Positions 47,336-56,710 are shown, counted from the stretch's first letter. The stretch: DNA of 64,000 nucleotides from Micromonospora carbonacea (GCF_014205165.1 NZ_JACHMZ010000001.1:2688501-2752500); one strand, 5' to 3'. Numbers and translations: made by a program. The notes: a model not told the origin generated them from the letters alone.

Positions 47336-48178
47336 TCAGGTCAGCGCCGCCACGACCGTGGTGGCCCGCTCCTCGTGCTGCGCGTACGCGTCGGGGAAGG
47401 CCGAGATCTGCACGGCCTGGGCGGCGGCGGTCACGCTCATCTCCTCCCAGCCGGGCACCTCCAGCAGTGCCTCGTAGAAGGCGCGGGCCGCGTACGCGGG
47501 GCGCATCAGGTCCCGCACGGTGCCCCAGCCGCTGCTCGGGCGCTGCTGGAACAGCCCGACCGAGTCGTGGTCGGAGCCGCTGCCCTGGTGCGGGTAGTTC
47601 GCGGACTCGGGGAGCACGTCGCTGGCCAGGTTGTGCAGGTTGCTCTCCTGCATGGCGGTGGCCACCGCGACGACGAGGCCCCGGCGGGGCAGCTTCATGT
47701 CCCGGCCCACGTCGACGATGGTCTTCGCGTTGTCCATCTGGAGCTGGTTGAGCCCGGCGACGGGCCGGGGGCGCGCCGGCCTGACGGGCTTCGGCTTCGG
47801 CTTGCGGGTGGCGCTCGGGCTGGGCTTCGCCGTCGGGCTGGGCGGGACGGTCACCGGGGCCGCCGGGGAGCGGTCGAGGGAGCGGGAGGCGCGCTGCTCG
47901 GCCTCGGCGGCGGCCGCGGCCCGGTCGGCGAGGGCGTCCTGGACCGGCTCCGCGGGGTCGTCGGCCTGGCGGGCCCCGGCGAACGCGGCGACGCCGAGGC
48001 AGCAGCTCACCCCGGTGACCAGCGCCGCACGCACCGGCGTGGACCTCAGCAGCGTGCGCCGGGGCGGCTCGGGACGCCGGTGCCGGCCCGCCACCCGTTC
48101 GGTGGGGGCGGTGTCGGCCGGTCGGCCACCCGGTCGGTCGTGGGCCTGCTGCGGTTCGGCGAAGTCGTAGGGACGCAC
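47336..48178 (-). CDS. Membrane-anchored or secreted lysozyme-like (SLT-fold) protein
   Basis: A 280-residue protein with a 50-residue Arg/Pro-rich cytoplasmic N-terminus, a hydrophobic segment (about 52-70, AALVTGVSCCLGVAAFAGA) and a Pro/Lys-rich linker (PKPKPVRPARPRP). The C-terminal domain carries VATAMQESNLHNL, DHDSVGLFQQRPSSGWGT and SAFPDAYAQHEE. The catalytic-Glu candidate and FQQRPSxGWGT module are shared with the protein at 17560-18168, but here a long extra loop (LPESANYPHQGSGS) is inserted. The SVSCC pair could be a lipobox-like site but is not a clear one. GTG 48178 has TAGCCT on its strand (48185-48190), a leaderless pattern. Confidence 0.85.
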   Translation of the reverse strand: MRPYDFAEPQQAHDRPGGRPADTAPTERVAGRHRRPEPPRRTLLRSTPVRAALVTGVSCCLGVAAFAGARQADDPAEPVQDALADRAAAAAEAEQRASRSLDRSPAAPVTVPPSPTAKPSPSATRKPKPKPVRPARPRPVAGLNQLQMDNAKTIVDVGRDMKLPRRGLVVAVATAMQESNLHNLASDVLPESANYPHQGSGSDHDSVGLFQQRPSSGWGTVRDLMRPAYAARAFYEALLEVPGWEEMSVTAAAQAVQISAFPDAYAQHEERATTVVAALT

Positions 48179-48474
48179 CCGCCGAGGCTAGATAGTCGAC
48201 CGCGCCCTGCCACCGGGGTGGTTGGTGGCATGCGTCACATTTTGCGGTTCTCCACTCGGACGAGCACGCCGAGAAGGTCCGAAACCCGGATAGACACCGC
48301 CAATGGCTTATTTGCGGTATTACCGATTCAGTGCAGGGAAAGGGATGGGGTCGGCGGGTGTGCCGCGCGGTCGCCTGGCGACGCCCGGCTCGGGCGTTCG
48401 GGCGATGGGCCGATGCCCGACCGGGCGAGTCCACCCGGGGCGACCGGCGCGGCACCCGGCGTTCGCGCCCGTGG

Positions 48475-48900
48475 TCAGCCGCGCCCGTTGTCGGCGGGCG
48501 TGACCGTCAGCCGGTGCCGGCTGTTGTCGCCACTGGAGAACGGCCACAACCGGTCGGCGTACGCGACCAGCTCGGCGAGCTGCTGCCGGCTCAGCCCGGC
48601 GGAGGAGATCGAGGCGTGCACGTCGGCGCGGTAGCGCCCGTCGTCGTCGCGCCCCAGCCTCGCCTCCGCGCGCACCTGCACCGTGTGCGCCTCGTCGGTG
48701 ATCTGCCCGGCCGCCTCCACCGCGGCGTGGTGCAGGCAGGACGCGAACGCCGCCGCCAGCAGCTGCTCCGGCGTCAGCCCCGTGCAGTGCGGCGCCAGCG
48801 GGGAGGCCAGCGCGGTGGACAGCCCGCCGTCGTCGGTGCGGACGTGGCCGCCCTCGGCGGTGGCGGTGGCCTCGTGCAGCCAGGAACTCGGATCCGGCAT
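48475..48900 (-). CDS. OsmC/Ohr-family protein lacking the resolving cysteine
   Basis: A 141-residue OsmC-fold protein. The peroxidatic Cys is present (LLAAAFASCLHHAAVEAA, Cys55). The second conserved site, normally CPYS in organic hydroperoxide resistance proteins, reads LWPFSS with Trp119. Without the resolving Cys the canonical intramolecular disulfide cannot form, so the protein may use an external thiol such as mycothiol or may have another role. The N-terminal beta hairpin (SSWLHEATATAEGGHVRTDDG) is of the Ohr type. ATG 48900. The 296 bp between its stop and the preceding gene are AT-richer than the surroundings, with no convincing ORF. Confidence 0.85.
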   Translation of the reverse strand: MPDPSSWLHEATATAEGGHVRTDDGGLSTALASPLAPHCTGLTPEQLLAAAFASCLHHAAVEAAGQITDEAHTVQVRAEARLGRDDDGRYRADVHASISSAGLSRQQLAELVAYADRLWPFSSGDNSRHRLTVTPADNGRG

Positions 48901-48911
48901 GACGTCCCCCC

Positions 48912-49883
48912 TCAGTCACCCGCCCGGCTACCCGACGCGCGTCCGGCGAAACCGGGGCGCCCGCCCACCGTCGCCGCCTGGGTCGCCTCGGCCGCCGCCT
49001 CCCGGGTCCACGGGGACACCCCGGCGTCGCCGCGCTGCCTCGGCGGGACCGTGGCGAGCATCGGCACGTACACCCGGGCGTCGACCGCCTCGGCCAGCAG
49101 CAGCGCCGCCATCAGGCTGCTCGGCCGCCGCGCCGGATCGTCGGCCATCAGCTGCCGGCACAGCCCGGCCACCTCCGCCGGCAGGCCGTCGATCGGCGGC
49201 AGCGGCTCGGCCGGTCGCCGGCGGCGCGCCCCCAGCAGCTCGCTGGTGCTGTCGGCCGGGTACGGCAGCCGCCCGGCGAGGCAGTAGTGCAGCAGCACCC
49301 CGAGGGCGTACATGTCGGCGGCCGGGGTGGCCGGCTGCCGGTCGAGCTGCTCGGGAGCCAGGTAGGCGGGGGTGCCCACCACGATGCCGGCCGGCGTCTC
49401 GTCCGGCGCGCCGGCCGGGGTGGCGATGCCGAAGTCCAGGACCTTCACCCCGCACGGGGTGAGGATGACGTTGGCCGGCTTCACGTCCCGGTGGACGATC
49501 CCGTGCGCGTGGGCGGCGGCCAGCGCCGCGGCGATCTCGGCGCAGACGCGGACCGCGATGCGCCAGTCCAGCGGCCCGGCGCGCAGGTGCGCCGCCAGGG
49601 TCTCGCCCTCGGCCAGCTCCATCACGATGTACGGCGCCGGCCGGCCCAACAGGGCCGGGGCCGTGCCGAAGTCGTGCACGCTGGCCACGTTCGGGTGCAC
49701 CAGCCGGGCCGCCGAGCGGGCCTCGGCCCGGATCCGCTCGACCGGGACCTCGTCGTGCCCGGGGGAGATGAGCTTCACCGCGACCGGCCGGTCCAGCACG
49801 GCGTCGTGGGCCCGCCACACCTCGGACATCCCGCCGACGCCGATGCGCTGTTCGAGCTGGTACCGCCCGTCCAGCGTCCTCAT
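48912..49883 (-). CDS. Cytosolic Ser/Thr protein kinase
   Basis: A 323-residue kinase. The domain spans about 5-265: GVGGMSEVWRA (glycine loop), VAVKLI, HRDVKPANVILT, LDFGIA, GTPAYLAPEQL and ADMYALGVLL. The ~55-residue C-terminal tail has no membrane helix, so the protein is soluble, unlike the kinase at 14245. The kinase region resembles that paralogue closely, including the shared MSEVWRA loop. ATG 49883 has GAGGAG 7 nt upstream; the very long frame beyond it is antisense to other genes. It follows the ApbE-like gene by 134 bp. Confidence 0.93.
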   Translation of the reverse strand: MRTLDGRYQLEQRIGVGGMSEVWRAHDAVLDRPVAVKLISPGHDEVPVERIRAEARSAARLVHPNVASVHDFGTAPALLGRPAPYIVMELAEGETLAAHLRAGPLDWRIAVRVCAEIAAALAAAHAHGIVHRDVKPANVILTPCGVKVLDFGIATPAGAPDETPAGIVVGTPAYLAPEQLDRQPATPAADMYALGVLLHYCLAGRLPYPADSTSELLGARRRRPAEPLPPIDGLPAEVAGLCRQLMADDPARRPSSLMAALLLAEAVDARVYVPMLATVPPRQRGDAGVSPWTREAAAEATQAATVGGRPGFAGRASGSRAGD

Positions 49884-50017
49884 CGACCGCTCCTCGTCGC
49901 TCGCCCGACGCCGCCCGTCGCCGGCGGCGCTGCCTGCCCCGATACCCGGCTCCCGAGCTGGGCAAACCGCCGGGGGTGTCGCCCCGGCGGGAACCGCCCC
50001 GGCCGCCGGCCGCCCCG

Positions 50018-50851
50018 TCAACGGACCAGGACCGCCGTCGCGCGGCCCGGCGTCGGGTAGGCGGCACCGTCGCCGATCCGCTCGGCGAGCCAGTCCGGGC
50101 CGTGCGGGCCGTGGGCGAGCGCCCCGACGGCGAGCGTCGCGGCGCGGACCGCGTCCGGGGCGACCACCGTGACCGACGCCCACGGCGAGACCGGCGGCGC
50201 GCCCGTGCGGGGGTCCAGCACGCCACCGTCGACCCGCACGTCGGCCGTGGCCAGGCCACCGCCGGTGAGCGCGACGATCCGCCCGCCGGTGGCGACCGGC
50301 CAGCCGTCCGCCGGGGCGGGGCCGGCGACGGCGACCCGGTTCCCGACGCCGACCAGCACCCCCGCGCCGGTGCGGGCCGCGACCCGGTGCGCGGAGCGCC
50401 GCGCGAGCTGGGCGGTCGCCGTGGCGGCCAGGCCCAGCGGCAGGGTCGGCGGCAGGGCCAGCAGGTCCCCGGCGAGCGTCACCGCCCGCCAGTTCGCCAC
50501 CGGGGGCGGCCCGGCCGGCGCGCCGCCACCGCAGGCGGGCACCAGCCCCGGCGAGGGTCGGCGGCGCAGCCGGGCCGCCTCGACCGTGGGGTCCACCGCC
50601 CCGTCGCTGGCCTCGGCCGCGTCGAGCGCGACGCCGACGAGGTCCCGCAGCAGCGGGCCGACCGGCACCGGCCGGCCGGCGGCCCGCAGCGCCCGGCCCA
50701 GCGCGGCCTCGCCGCGACGCAGGCCGGCCAGCAGCAGTGTCAGCTCCCGGCGGGCCGCCGGCAGCGCGTGCCGGTCGGTCGCCGCCACCCGCACCGGCCG
50801 TCCCCGGTGCGTCCAGCGGCTCTCCCAGGTGTGGCCCGGTTCCCTGTCCAT
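50018..50851 (-). CDS. ApbE-like FAD:protein FMN transferase, partly degenerate
   Basis: A 277-residue protein of the ApbE family, which attaches FMN to Thr residues of partner proteins using FAD and Mg2+. It shows EASDGAVDPTVEAARLRRR (equivalent to the SxGxxDPTV motif), WRAVTLAGDLLALP, LGLAATATAQLARRSA and DGGVLDPRTGAPP near the C-terminus. The usual HIxDPRTG is VLDPRTG here and the central Gly-rich G-G segment is shortened, so activity is uncertain. ATG 50851. It is divergent from the response regulator gene; no FMN-accepting domain was seen nearby. Confidence 0.75.
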   Translation of the reverse strand: MDREPGHTWESRWTHRGRPVRVAATDRHALPAARRELTLLLAGLRRGEAALGRALRAAGRPVPVGPLLRDLVGVALDAAEASDGAVDPTVEAARLRRRPSPGLVPACGGGAPAGPPPVANWRAVTLAGDLLALPPTLPLGLAATATAQLARRSAHRVAARTGAGVLVGVGNRVAVAGPAPADGWPVATGGRIVALTGGGLATADVRVDGGVLDPRTGAPPVSPWASVTVVAPDAVRAATLAVGALAHGPHGPDWLAERIGDGAAYPTPGRATAVLVR

Positions 50852-51008
50852 GCCGAGCAGCCTGCCGACCCTGGCTGGACCGGGGTTGGGGCGCCGCTGT
50901 GCCCGTGCTGTGCGCCGGCGGGCCCCGATCGGGCCCCGGCCGAGTCGCACAGCTGCTACACAGGATCTGCTGGGGTGGGGCACAGCGGGCGTGCCCACGA
51001 TGGGGGGC

Positions 51009-51755
51009 ATGGTCATGGAGGGGCAGGCCGCGCAGGGCCGCATCGAGCTGCGCCGACCGGACGGCGAACCCGTCCGGGTGCTGGTGGTCGACGACGAGCC
51101 CACGCTCACCGACCTGCTCTCCATGGCCCTGCGCTACGAGGGCTGGCAGGTCCGCACCGCCGGCAACGGGATGGCGGCGCTGAGCACCGCCCGCCAGTTC
51201 CAACCCGACGCGGTGGTGCTCGACGTGATGCTGCCCGACCTCGACGGCTTCCAGGTGCTGCGCCGGCTGCGCGAGCACACCCCGACCGTGCCGGTGCTCT
51301 TCCTCACCGCCCGCGACGCGGTGGAGGAGCGCATCGCCGGGCTCACCGTCGGCGGCGACGACTACGTCACCAAGCCGTTCAGCCTGGAGGAGGTGATCGC
51401 CCGCCTGCGGGCGCTGCTGCGCCGCTCGGGCTTCGCGATCGCCACCCGGGAGGACGCCGTGCTGACCGTCGGCGACCTCAGCCTCGACGAGGACAGCCAC
51501 GAGGTGCGCCGCGGCGACCAGTTGATCACCCTCACGGCCACCGAGTTCGAGCTGCTGCGCTACCTCATGCGCAACCCCCGCCGGGTGCTGAGCAAGGCGC
51601 AGATCCTCGACCACGTCTGGAACTACGACTTCGGCGGGCAGGCCAACGTCGTCGAGCTCTACATCTCGTACCTGCGGAAGAAGATCGACGTCGGGCGGGC
51701 GCCGATGATCCACACGCTGCGCGGCGCGGGGTATGTCCTCAAACCCGCGGACTGA
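51009..51755 (+). CDS. OmpR-family response regulator
   Basis: A 248-residue two-component regulator. The receiver has VLVVDDEPTLTDLL, VVLDVMLPDLDGF (phospho-Asp), FLTARD and VTKPFSLEEV. The winged-helix output domain runs from about 150 with LTATEFELLRYLMRNPRRVLSKAQILDHVWNYDF and YISYLRKKID near the end. Three in-frame ATGs (51000, 51009, 51015) compete; GGGGGG before 51009-51015 serves as ribosome-binding site, so the exact start is uncertain by five codons. It overlaps the downstream histidine kinase by 23 nt. Confidence 0.93.
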   Translation: MVMEGQAAQGRIELRRPDGEPVRVLVVDDEPTLTDLLSMALRYEGWQVRTAGNGMAALSTARQFQPDAVVLDVMLPDLDGFQVLRRLREHTPTVPVLFLTARDAVEERIAGLTVGGDDYVTKPFSLEEVIARLRALLRRSGFAIATREDAVLTVGDLSLDEDSHEVRRGDQLITLTATEFELLRYLMRNPRRVLSKAQILDHVWNYDFGGQANVVELYISYLRKKIDVGRAPMIHTLRGAGYVLKPAD

Positions 51756-53226
51756 CCGGGCGCGCCGCTGGCTGGCCGGCTGGTCCCTGCGCACCCGGCT
51801 GGTGGTGACCGTGGTGGCGCTGCTCGCCTTCGTCAGCGTCGGCATCGGCGCGCTGACCACGGTGGCGCTGCACCACTTCCTGATCGCCCAGGTCGACGAC
51901 CAGCTCACCTTCGACCAGCGTCGGCGCGGCGGGGACCGGCCACCGTGGTTCACCAACCCGCCCCCGTCGTCGCAGCGTCCCGTCGAGCTGCCGCCCGGCC
52001 TCCCGGACGGCTCGATCGCCGCCCGGGTCGTCGACGGCCGCATCCAGTCGGCGAGCACCCGCACCGTGGCCGGCGCGACCGAGCAGCTCGCCACCGACGC
52101 GGCCGCCCCGCTGGCCGGGCTCACGCCCGACGGCCGCCCCCGCACCGTCGACCTCGGCGAGCGGGGTGACTACCGGGCGATGGCCCGCCAGTACGTCGAC
52201 GGGCAGACCCTGGTCTTCGCCCTGCCGCTGGCGGGCGTCGAGGAGACGGTCTGGTGGATGGTGCTGGCCCAGGCCGGCGTCGCCGCCGCCGGCCTGCTCG
52301 TCGCCGGCAGCCTCGGCGCGCTCATCGTCCAGGCCACCCTGCGCCCGCTGCGCCGGGTCGCCGCCACCGCCACCCGCGTCACCGAGCTGCCCCTGGACCG
52401 GGGCGAGGTGGCCCTGTCGGTGCGGGTGCCGGCCGCCGACACCGACCCGCGCACCGAGGTCGGCCAGGTCGGCGGCGCGCTCAACCGGATGCTCGGGCAC
52501 GTCGCCGCCGCGCTCGCCGCCCGGCAGGCCAGCGAGACGCGGGTACGCCAGTTCGTCGCCGACGCCAGCCACGAGCTGCGCACCCCCCTCGCCGCCATCC
52601 GGGGCTACGCCGAGGTCGCCCGCCGGGGCCGCGACCGCGTCCCGCCGGACGTGGCGCACGCGCTGCGCCGGGTCGAGTCGGAGAGCACCCGGATGACCAG
52701 CCTCGTCGACGACCTGCTGCTGCTGGCCCGGCTCGACTCCGGCCGGCCCCTCGCCGTCGAGCCGGTGGACCTGACCGTCCTCGTCGTCGACGCGGTCAGC
52801 GACGCCCACGTCGCCGGCCCCGAGCACCGCTGGCAGCTCGACCTGCCCGAGGCGGAGCTGCTGGTGCCGGGCGACGCCGCCCGGCTGCACCAGGTGGTGG
52901 CGAACCTGCTGGCCAACGCCCGGGTGCACACCCCGCCCGGCACGACCGTCACCGCCCGGCTCGCCGCCGAGCCCGACGGGGTCGCGCTCACCGTCACCGA
53001 CGACGGCCCCGGCATCCCGCCCGAACTGCAGGGCGAGGTCTTCGAACGCTTCGCCCGGGGCGACAGCTCCCGCTCGCGCGCCCACGGCAGCACCGGCCTG
53101 GGGCTGGCCATCGTGGCCGCCGTGGTGGACGCCCACCACGGCCGGGTCGAGGTGTCCAGCCGCCCCGGTCGCACGACGTTCACCGTCGTGTTGCCGGCGT
53201 TCACGGACCCCACAGCCACCGCATAG
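51733..53226 (+). CDS. Sensor histidine kinase
   Basis: A 497-residue membrane kinase. Helix 1 lies at about 24-46, an extracytoplasmic sensor region at about 47-172 and helix 2 at about 173-198, followed by HAMP. The H box is VADASHELRTPLAAI with His280. The N box is VANLLANARVH, and the G boxes are VTDDGPGIP and GSTGLGLAIV. The sensor region has no recognised domain and is Pro-rich near PPPSSQRPVELPPGLP. The gene starts within the 3' end of its response regulator, and the pair precedes two membrane glycosyltransferases, which are candidate targets. Confidence 0.94.
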   Translation: MSSNPRTDRARRWLAGWSLRTRLVVTVVALLAFVSVGIGALTTVALHHFLIAQVDDQLTFDQRRRGGDRPPWFTNPPPSSQRPVELPPGLPDGSIAARVVDGRIQSASTRTVAGATEQLATDAAAPLAGLTPDGRPRTVDLGERGDYRAMARQYVDGQTLVFALPLAGVEETVWWMVLAQAGVAAAGLLVAGSLGALIVQATLRPLRRVAATATRVTELPLDRGEVALSVRVPAADTDPRTEVGQVGGALNRMLGHVAAALAARQASETRVRQFVADASHELRTPLAAIRGYAEVARRGRDRVPPDVAHALRRVESESTRMTSLVDDLLLLARLDSGRPLAVEPVDLTVLVVDAVSDAHVAGPEHRWQLDLPEAELLVPGDAARLHQVVANLLANARVHTPPGTTVTARLAAEPDGVALTVTDDGPGIPPELQGEVFERFARGDSSRSRAHGSTGLGLAIVAAVVDAHHGRVEVSSRPGRTTFTVVLPAFTDPTATA

Positions 53227-53271
53227 GCCGCCCACGGCCCGTCGCCAGTGGGGTCGCGCAGAGTGGCCGGC

Positions 53272-55416
53272 ATGGACAAGACAGAGAGCCTGCTGACCCT
53301 GCCCGCGCCGGCGCCGACCGGCCCCACGCCGACGGCCGCCACGGCCGATGCCGGCCCGCCGGCGCGCGGGCGGCCCAACCCCGCCTGGGTACGCCCGGCG
53401 CTGGCGGCCCTGCTGCTGGCCACCGCGCTGCTCTACCTGTGGGGGCTGGGCGCGTCCGGCTGGGCCAACTCGTTCTACTCGGCCGCCGCCCAGGCCGGCT
53501 CGCAGAGCTGGAAGGCGTTCTTCTACGGCTCGTCGGACGCGGCGAACTCGATCACCGTCGACAAGACCCCGGCGTCGCTGTGGCTGATGGCGCTGTCGGT
53601 GCGCGTCTTCGGCCTGAACAGCTGGGCGATCCTCGTCCCGCAGGCCCTGCTCGGCGTCGCCTCCGTCGGCGTGCTGTTCGCCACCGTCCGCCGCTGGCAC
53701 GGCCCGGCGGCCGGCCTGATCGCCGGCGCGGTCCTCGCCGTCACCCCGGTGGCGACGCTGATGTTCCGCTTCAACAACCCCGACGCCCTGCTCGTGCTGC
53801 TGCTGATCGGCGCCGCGTACGCCACCGTCCGGGCGGTGGAGACCGCCAGCACCCGGTGGATCGTCCTCGCGGGAGCGTTGGTCGGCTTCGGCTTCCTCAC
53901 CAAGATGCTCCAGGCGTTCCTGGTGATCCCGGTCTTCGCGGGGGTGTACCTGCTGGCCGCGCCCACCGGCTTCTGGCGGCGGGTACGGCAGGTGCTGGCC
54001 GCCGGCCTCGGCGTCGTGCTGGCCGCCGGCTGGTGGGTGGCGATCGTCGAGCTGGTGCCCGCCAGCGCCCGCCCGTACGTCGGCGGCTCGCAGGGCAACA
54101 GCATCCTGGAGCTGACCCTCGGCTACAACGGGCTGGGCCGGATCACCGGCGCGGAGGAGGGCAGCGTCGGCGGGCGCGGGCCGGCGTCCGGACAGACCGG
54201 GCTCGGCCGGCTGTTCGACACCGAGAACGGCGGACAGATCTCCTGGCTGCTGCCGGCCGCGCTGATCCTGCTGGTCGCCGGCCTGCTGCTGGCCGGGCGG
54301 GCGGCGCGCACCGACCGCAGGCGGGCCGGGCTGCTGCTGTGGGGCGGCTGGCTCCTGGTCACCGGCGTCGTCTTCAGCTTCATGTCCGGGATCTTCCACG
54401 CGTACTACTCGGTGGCGCTGGCCCCGGCCGTGGGCGCGCTCGTCGGCATCGGCGTCACCCTGCTGTGGCAGCGCCGGACGGCGGGCGTGCCCCGCTGGCA
54501 GGCGCTCGCGGCGACCGTCACCCTGGCCGCGGCCCTCGCCGTCACCGCCTGGTGGTCGTGGCGGTTGCTCGGCCGCAGCCCCGACTGGTACCCCTGGCTG
54601 CGCACGGCAGTGCTGGCCGGCGGCCTGGCCGCGGCGGTGCTGCTGGTCGTCGCCGACCGGCTGGCCCGCCGGGCCGTGCCGGTGCTCATGGCGCTGGGCG
54701 CGACGGCGGCGCTCGCCGGCCCGGTGGCGTACTCGATCCAGACCGCCGCGACCCCGCACACCGGGTCGATCCCCAGCGCCGGCCCTGCGGTGGAGGGCGG
54801 CTCCGGCCCGGGCCGGGGCGGCTTCCCCGGCGGTGGCCGGATGCGCGACGGCGGCCAGCACGCGCCGGGCGGCCAGCCTCCCGCCTTCCCCGGCGGTACC
54901 CAGGGACCGGGCGGTCAGTTCCCGGGCTTCCCCGGCGGCGGCCAAGGCCAGAACGGCGGCCGGGGCCAGATCGGCGGTGGCCAGGGGCGCGACGGCGGGC
55001 AGCTGCCCGCCGTAGCCGGCGAGGGTCGCGCCGCCGGCGGCGGCATGGGTGGCCTGCTCGACTCCCGGGAGCCCAGCGCCGAGCTGCGCGCCCTGCTGGA
55101 GGCCAACGCCGTCGACTACACCTGGGTGGCGGCCACCATCGGCTCCCAGAACGCCTCCGGCTACCAGCTCGCCACGGGCGAACCGGTCATGTCGATCGGC
55201 GGGTTCAACGGCAGCGACCCGTCCCCGACGCTCGCGCAGTTCCAGCGGTACGTGGCCGAAGGGAAGATCCACTACTTCGTCGGCGGCAGCGGGTTCCGCG
55301 CCAACGGCGGCAGCTCCGCCTCGCAGGAGATCGCCACCTGGGTCGCCGAGACGTTCGAGGCGACGACCGTCGACGGCGTCACCGTCTACGACCTGACCAC
55401 CGGACAGGAGGGCTGA
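53272..55416 (+). CDS. GT39-family (ArnT/YkcB-like) membrane glycosyltransferase
   Basis: A 714-residue integral membrane transferase using a lipid-linked sugar donor. An N-terminal helix is followed by the catalytic loop segment WANSFYSAAAQAGSQSWKAFFYGSSDAANSITVDKTPASLWLMALS (conserved D-K-x-P). RFNNPDALLVLLL and FLTKMLQAFLVIP belong to the same family. There are about 12 helices. After about residue 505 comes a ~90-residue Gly/Gln/Pro-rich linker (FPGGGxGQNGG repeats), then an extracytoplasmic domain. The next gene, a GT2, likely makes its polyprenyl-phosphate-sugar donor. The stop and next ATG are 4 bp apart. Acceptor unknown. Confidence 0.92.
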   Translation: MDKTESLLTLPAPAPTGPTPTAATADAGPPARGRPNPAWVRPALAALLLATALLYLWGLGASGWANSFYSAAAQAGSQSWKAFFYGSSDAANSITVDKTPASLWLMALSVRVFGLNSWAILVPQALLGVASVGVLFATVRRWHGPAAGLIAGAVLAVTPVATLMFRFNNPDALLVLLLIGAAYATVRAVETASTRWIVLAGALVGFGFLTKMLQAFLVIPVFAGVYLLAAPTGFWRRVRQVLAAGLGVVLAAGWWVAIVELVPASARPYVGGSQGNSILELTLGYNGLGRITGAEEGSVGGRGPASGQTGLGRLFDTENGGQISWLLPAALILLVAGLLLAGRAARTDRRRAGLLLWGGWLLVTGVVFSFMSGIFHAYYSVALAPAVGALVGIGVTLLWQRRTAGVPRWQALAATVTLAAALAVTAWWSWRLLGRSPDWYPWLRTAVLAGGLAAAVLLVVADRLARRAVPVLMALGATAALAGPVAYSIQTAATPHTGSIPSAGPAVEGGSGPGRGGFPGGGRMRDGGQHAPGGQPPAFPGGTQGPGGQFPGFPGGGQGQNGGRGQIGGGQGRDGGQLPAVAGEGRAAGGGMGGLLDSREPSAELRALLEANAVDYTWVAATIGSQNASGYQLATGEPVMSIGGFNGSDPSPTLAQFQRYVAEGKIHYFVGGSGFRANGGSSASQEIATWVAETFEATTVDGVTVYDLTTGQEG

Positions 55417-55420
55417 ACCG

Positions 55421-56710
55421 ATGACCGCATCCACCGAGCCGCGCCCCACCGTGGACGCCCGCGTCGCCGCCCCGCCCGCGGTGCTCGACGTGGTGATCCC
55501 CGTCCACAACGAGGAAGCCGACCTCGGGCCCTGCGTGCGGCGGCTGCACGCGCACCTCACCGCGCACTTCCCGTACCCGTTCCGGATCACCGTCGCCGAC
55601 AACGCCAGCACCGACGGCACCCTGGCCGTGGCCGACGCCCTCGCCGCCGAGCTGCCGCAGGTCACGGTGCGGCACCTGGACGCCAAGGGTCGCGGCCGGG
55701 CGTTGCGGGCGGCCTGGTCGGCGTCGGACGCGCCGGTCCTGGCGTACATGGACGTGGACCTCTCCACCGACCTGGCCGCGCTGCTGCCGCTGGTCGCGCC
55801 GCTCATCTCCGGCCACTCCGACCTGGCGATCGGCACCCGGCTGGCCCGCACCTCCCGGGTCGTGCGGGGTGCGAAGCGGGAGGTCATCTCGCGCGGCTAC
55901 AACCTGCTGCTGCGCGGCACCCTCGCGGTGAGCTTCTCCGACGCCCAGTGCGGGTTCAAGGCGATCCGCGCGGACGTGGCCGCCGGGCTGCTGCCGCTGG
56001 TGCGCGACACCGGGTGGTTCTTCGACACCGAGCTGCTGGTGCTGGCGCAGCGGGCCGGGCTGCGCATCCACGAGGTGCCGGTCGACTGGGTGGACGACCC
56101 GGACAGCCGGGTGGACATCGTCGCCACCGCCCTGGCCGACCTGCGGGGCATCGGGCGGCTGGGCCGGGCCCTGCTGACCGGGACGCTGCCCCTGGCGGAG
56201 CTGCGCGCGCAGCTCGGCCGGGCCCCCCTCGCCGCGCCGCCGGCGCGGGTGCCCGTCGGGCTGCCCCGCCAGCTCGTCCGGTTCGCCGCGGTGGGGGTGG
56301 CGAGCACGCTGGCGTACCTCGTGCTCTTCGTCGCCACCCGGGGAGCGCTCGGCCCCCAGTGGGCGAACCTGACGGCGTTGCTGGTGACGGCCGTGGCGAA
56401 CACGGCGGCGAACCGGCGGCTGACCTTCGGCATCAGCGGGGGCCGGCACGCCGGCCGCCACCACGTGCAGGGCCTGCTGGCGTTCGGCCTGGGCCTGGCG
56501 CTGACCAGCGGCGCCCTGGCGGCCCTGCACGCCGTCGCGGCGGTGCCGCCCCGCGCGGTCGAGCTCACGGTGCTGGTGGCGGCCAACCTGGCGGCCACGG
56601 CCCTGCGCTTCGTGCTGCTGCGCGCCGCGATGCACCACCGCCGGCCGTCGTCGCCGGACACCGGGGCGGCCACCGCGCGCCAGGAACGCGTCCACGGCAC
56701 CGGGCCCTGA
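55421..56710 (+). CDS. Dolichol-phosphate-mannose-synthase-like GT2 fused to GtrA-type membrane domain
   Basis: A 429-residue bifunctional protein. The GT2 domain (about 20-260) shows VVIPVHNEEADLGPCVRRL, VADNASTDGTLAVADAL, LAYMDVDLSTDLAAL (the DxD-like metal site) and FSDAQCGFKAIRADVA. The C-terminal part (about 285-410) has four helices of the GtrA type, beginning LPRQLVRFAAVGVASTLAYLVLF. GT2-GtrA proteins transfer a sugar to polyprenyl phosphate and help flip it. It should supply the GT39 transferase encoded immediately upstream. ATG 55421. Confidence 0.93.
   Translation: MTASTEPRPTVDARVAAPPAVLDVVIPVHNEEADLGPCVRRLHAHLTAHFPYPFRITVADNASTDGTLAVADALAAELPQVTVRHLDAKGRGRALRAAWSASDAPVLAYMDVDLSTDLAALLPLVAPLISGHSDLAIGTRLARTSRVVRGAKREVISRGYNLLLRGTLAVSFSDAQCGFKAIRADVAAGLLPLVRDTGWFFDTELLVLAQRAGLRIHEVPVDWVDDPDSRVDIVATALADLRGIGRLGRALLTGTLPLAELRAQLGRAPLAAPPARVPVGLPRQLVRFAAVGVASTLAYLVLFVATRGALGPQWANLTALLVTAVANTAANRRLTFGISGGRHAGRHHVQGLLAFGLGLALTSGALAALHAVAAVPPRAVELTVLVAANLAATALRFVLLRAAMHHRRPSSPDTGAATARQERVHGTGP

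Noticed and set aside
48303..48503. 66-codon plus-strand frame in the gap before the OsmC gene
   Set aside because: It lies in a lower-GC patch but has no ribosome-binding site or recognisable composition and runs into the OsmC stop region.
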